From contig NW_005200011.1 in assembly GCF_000372725.1 (NCBI RefSeq), positions 496,918 through 560,917 on the forward strand: DNA of 64,000 nt, in the 5' to 3' direction. Position 1 is the first letter of the stretch. Every line of letters begins with the position of its first letter. Source of the stretch: Emiliania huxleyi CCMP1516. Lineage: Eukaryota > Haptophyta > Isochrysidales > Noelaerhabdaceae. Position numbers and translations under genes: made by a program. Of the stretch, positions 63,806-64,000 are shown in pieces. The notes beneath the pieces were generated by a model. That model did not search any database and was not told where the DNA came from. It was given only the letters and a program-made list of their open reading frames with translations.

Positions 63806-64000
63806 GCCCCTTTTCGGGGGGTCCTCCAAGGGTTTCTTGGCAAAATTCTGGGCCGATTAAGCCTTGGATTGGTCGCCCCCGCGGTTTTCGCGGTGGCCCT
63901 TTTGAAGGGGAGCCCCCCTTTTTAAAACCCATTTCCTTTTTGGCAAACGGGGAAAAACACCCCCCCACCGGGGGGCGCCGCCCCCCCAAGGGCCAGGATA
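63806..64000. other. low-quality tail after the gap
   Basis: Dense homopolymers (runs of C, G, T and A of 5-9 bases in almost every line) make this unlike the rest of the window. It looks like single-pass, uncorrected sequence. I call no gene here. Confidence 0.6.

Overview
This is a GC-rich nuclear contig from a unicellular eukaryote, most likely an alga. The genes are spliced and have eukaryotic domains (ENTH/tepsin, USP9X-like deubiquitinase, MORN, RING, MYND, HTTM). Gene bodies are very GC-rich, and transposon remnants and microsatellites fill the space between genes. A haptophyte (prymnesiophyte) is my best guess, with pelagophyte or dinoflagellate as alternatives. This rests on composition, gene style and many GC-AG introns; no marker gene fixes it.

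Layout. 0.9-2.8 kb: a secreted or membrane low-complexity protein. 2.8-5.5 kb: two SPFH/band-7 genes lying head to head, one whole (428 aa, minus) and one cut short (plus). 6.9-10.7 kb (minus): a 13-exon gene that joins in frame throughout and encodes two tandem DAHP-synthase-derived domains that have lost the catalytic residues. 11.1-15.8 kb (minus): a 5-exon, 1415-aa protein with KEQL repeats, MORN repeats, a coiled coil, LGYxxxSWD repeats, an IQ motif and a C3HC4 RING. 15.8-22 kb: a LINE-like insertion, repeats, and transposon genes (DUF3987-like ATPase, KDZ-type CxC5 protein). 22.5-23.6 kb (minus): a secreted TauD-like dioxygenase. 23.9-27.8 kb: a Tc1/mariner-type MITE split by a 3.4-kb TIR element full of minisatellites. 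28.2-29.6 kb: a MYND plus Tudor-like protein. 30.5-33.3 kb (minus): a vitamin-K-dependent carboxylase (HTTM) homologue. 33.6-37.6 kb: repeats. 37.6-47.3 kb (minus): a giant USP9X/FAF-type ubiquitin hydrolase. 48.0-49.4 kb: a second copy of the MITE, split by a LINE-like element. 49.5-51.4 kb: a secreted protein with YSQVWW and YNHHY motifs. 54.0-56.7 kb: the AP-4 accessory protein tepsin. 58.2-59.5 kb: a 1.25-kb TIR element, with a related empty site at 53.0 kb. 60.6-61.4 kb: a small membrane protein. 62.9-63.3 kb: an exon of a Cys/Pro-rich protein. The window ends in a 100-N gap and a low-quality tail.

How the genes relate. There is no operon logic. Tepsin (AP-4 coats), the deubiquitinase, the RING protein and the SPFH proteins all belong to membrane-traffic and ubiquitin biology but sit here as independent genes. 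The strongest themes are (i) a DAHP-synthase pseudoenzyme with two domains, (ii) unusually common GC-AG introns, inferred at about a dozen junctions, and (iii) well-preserved nested transposon insertions with readable target-site duplications. Exon borders were placed by eye from homology, reading phase and splice dinucleotides, so they are predictions.
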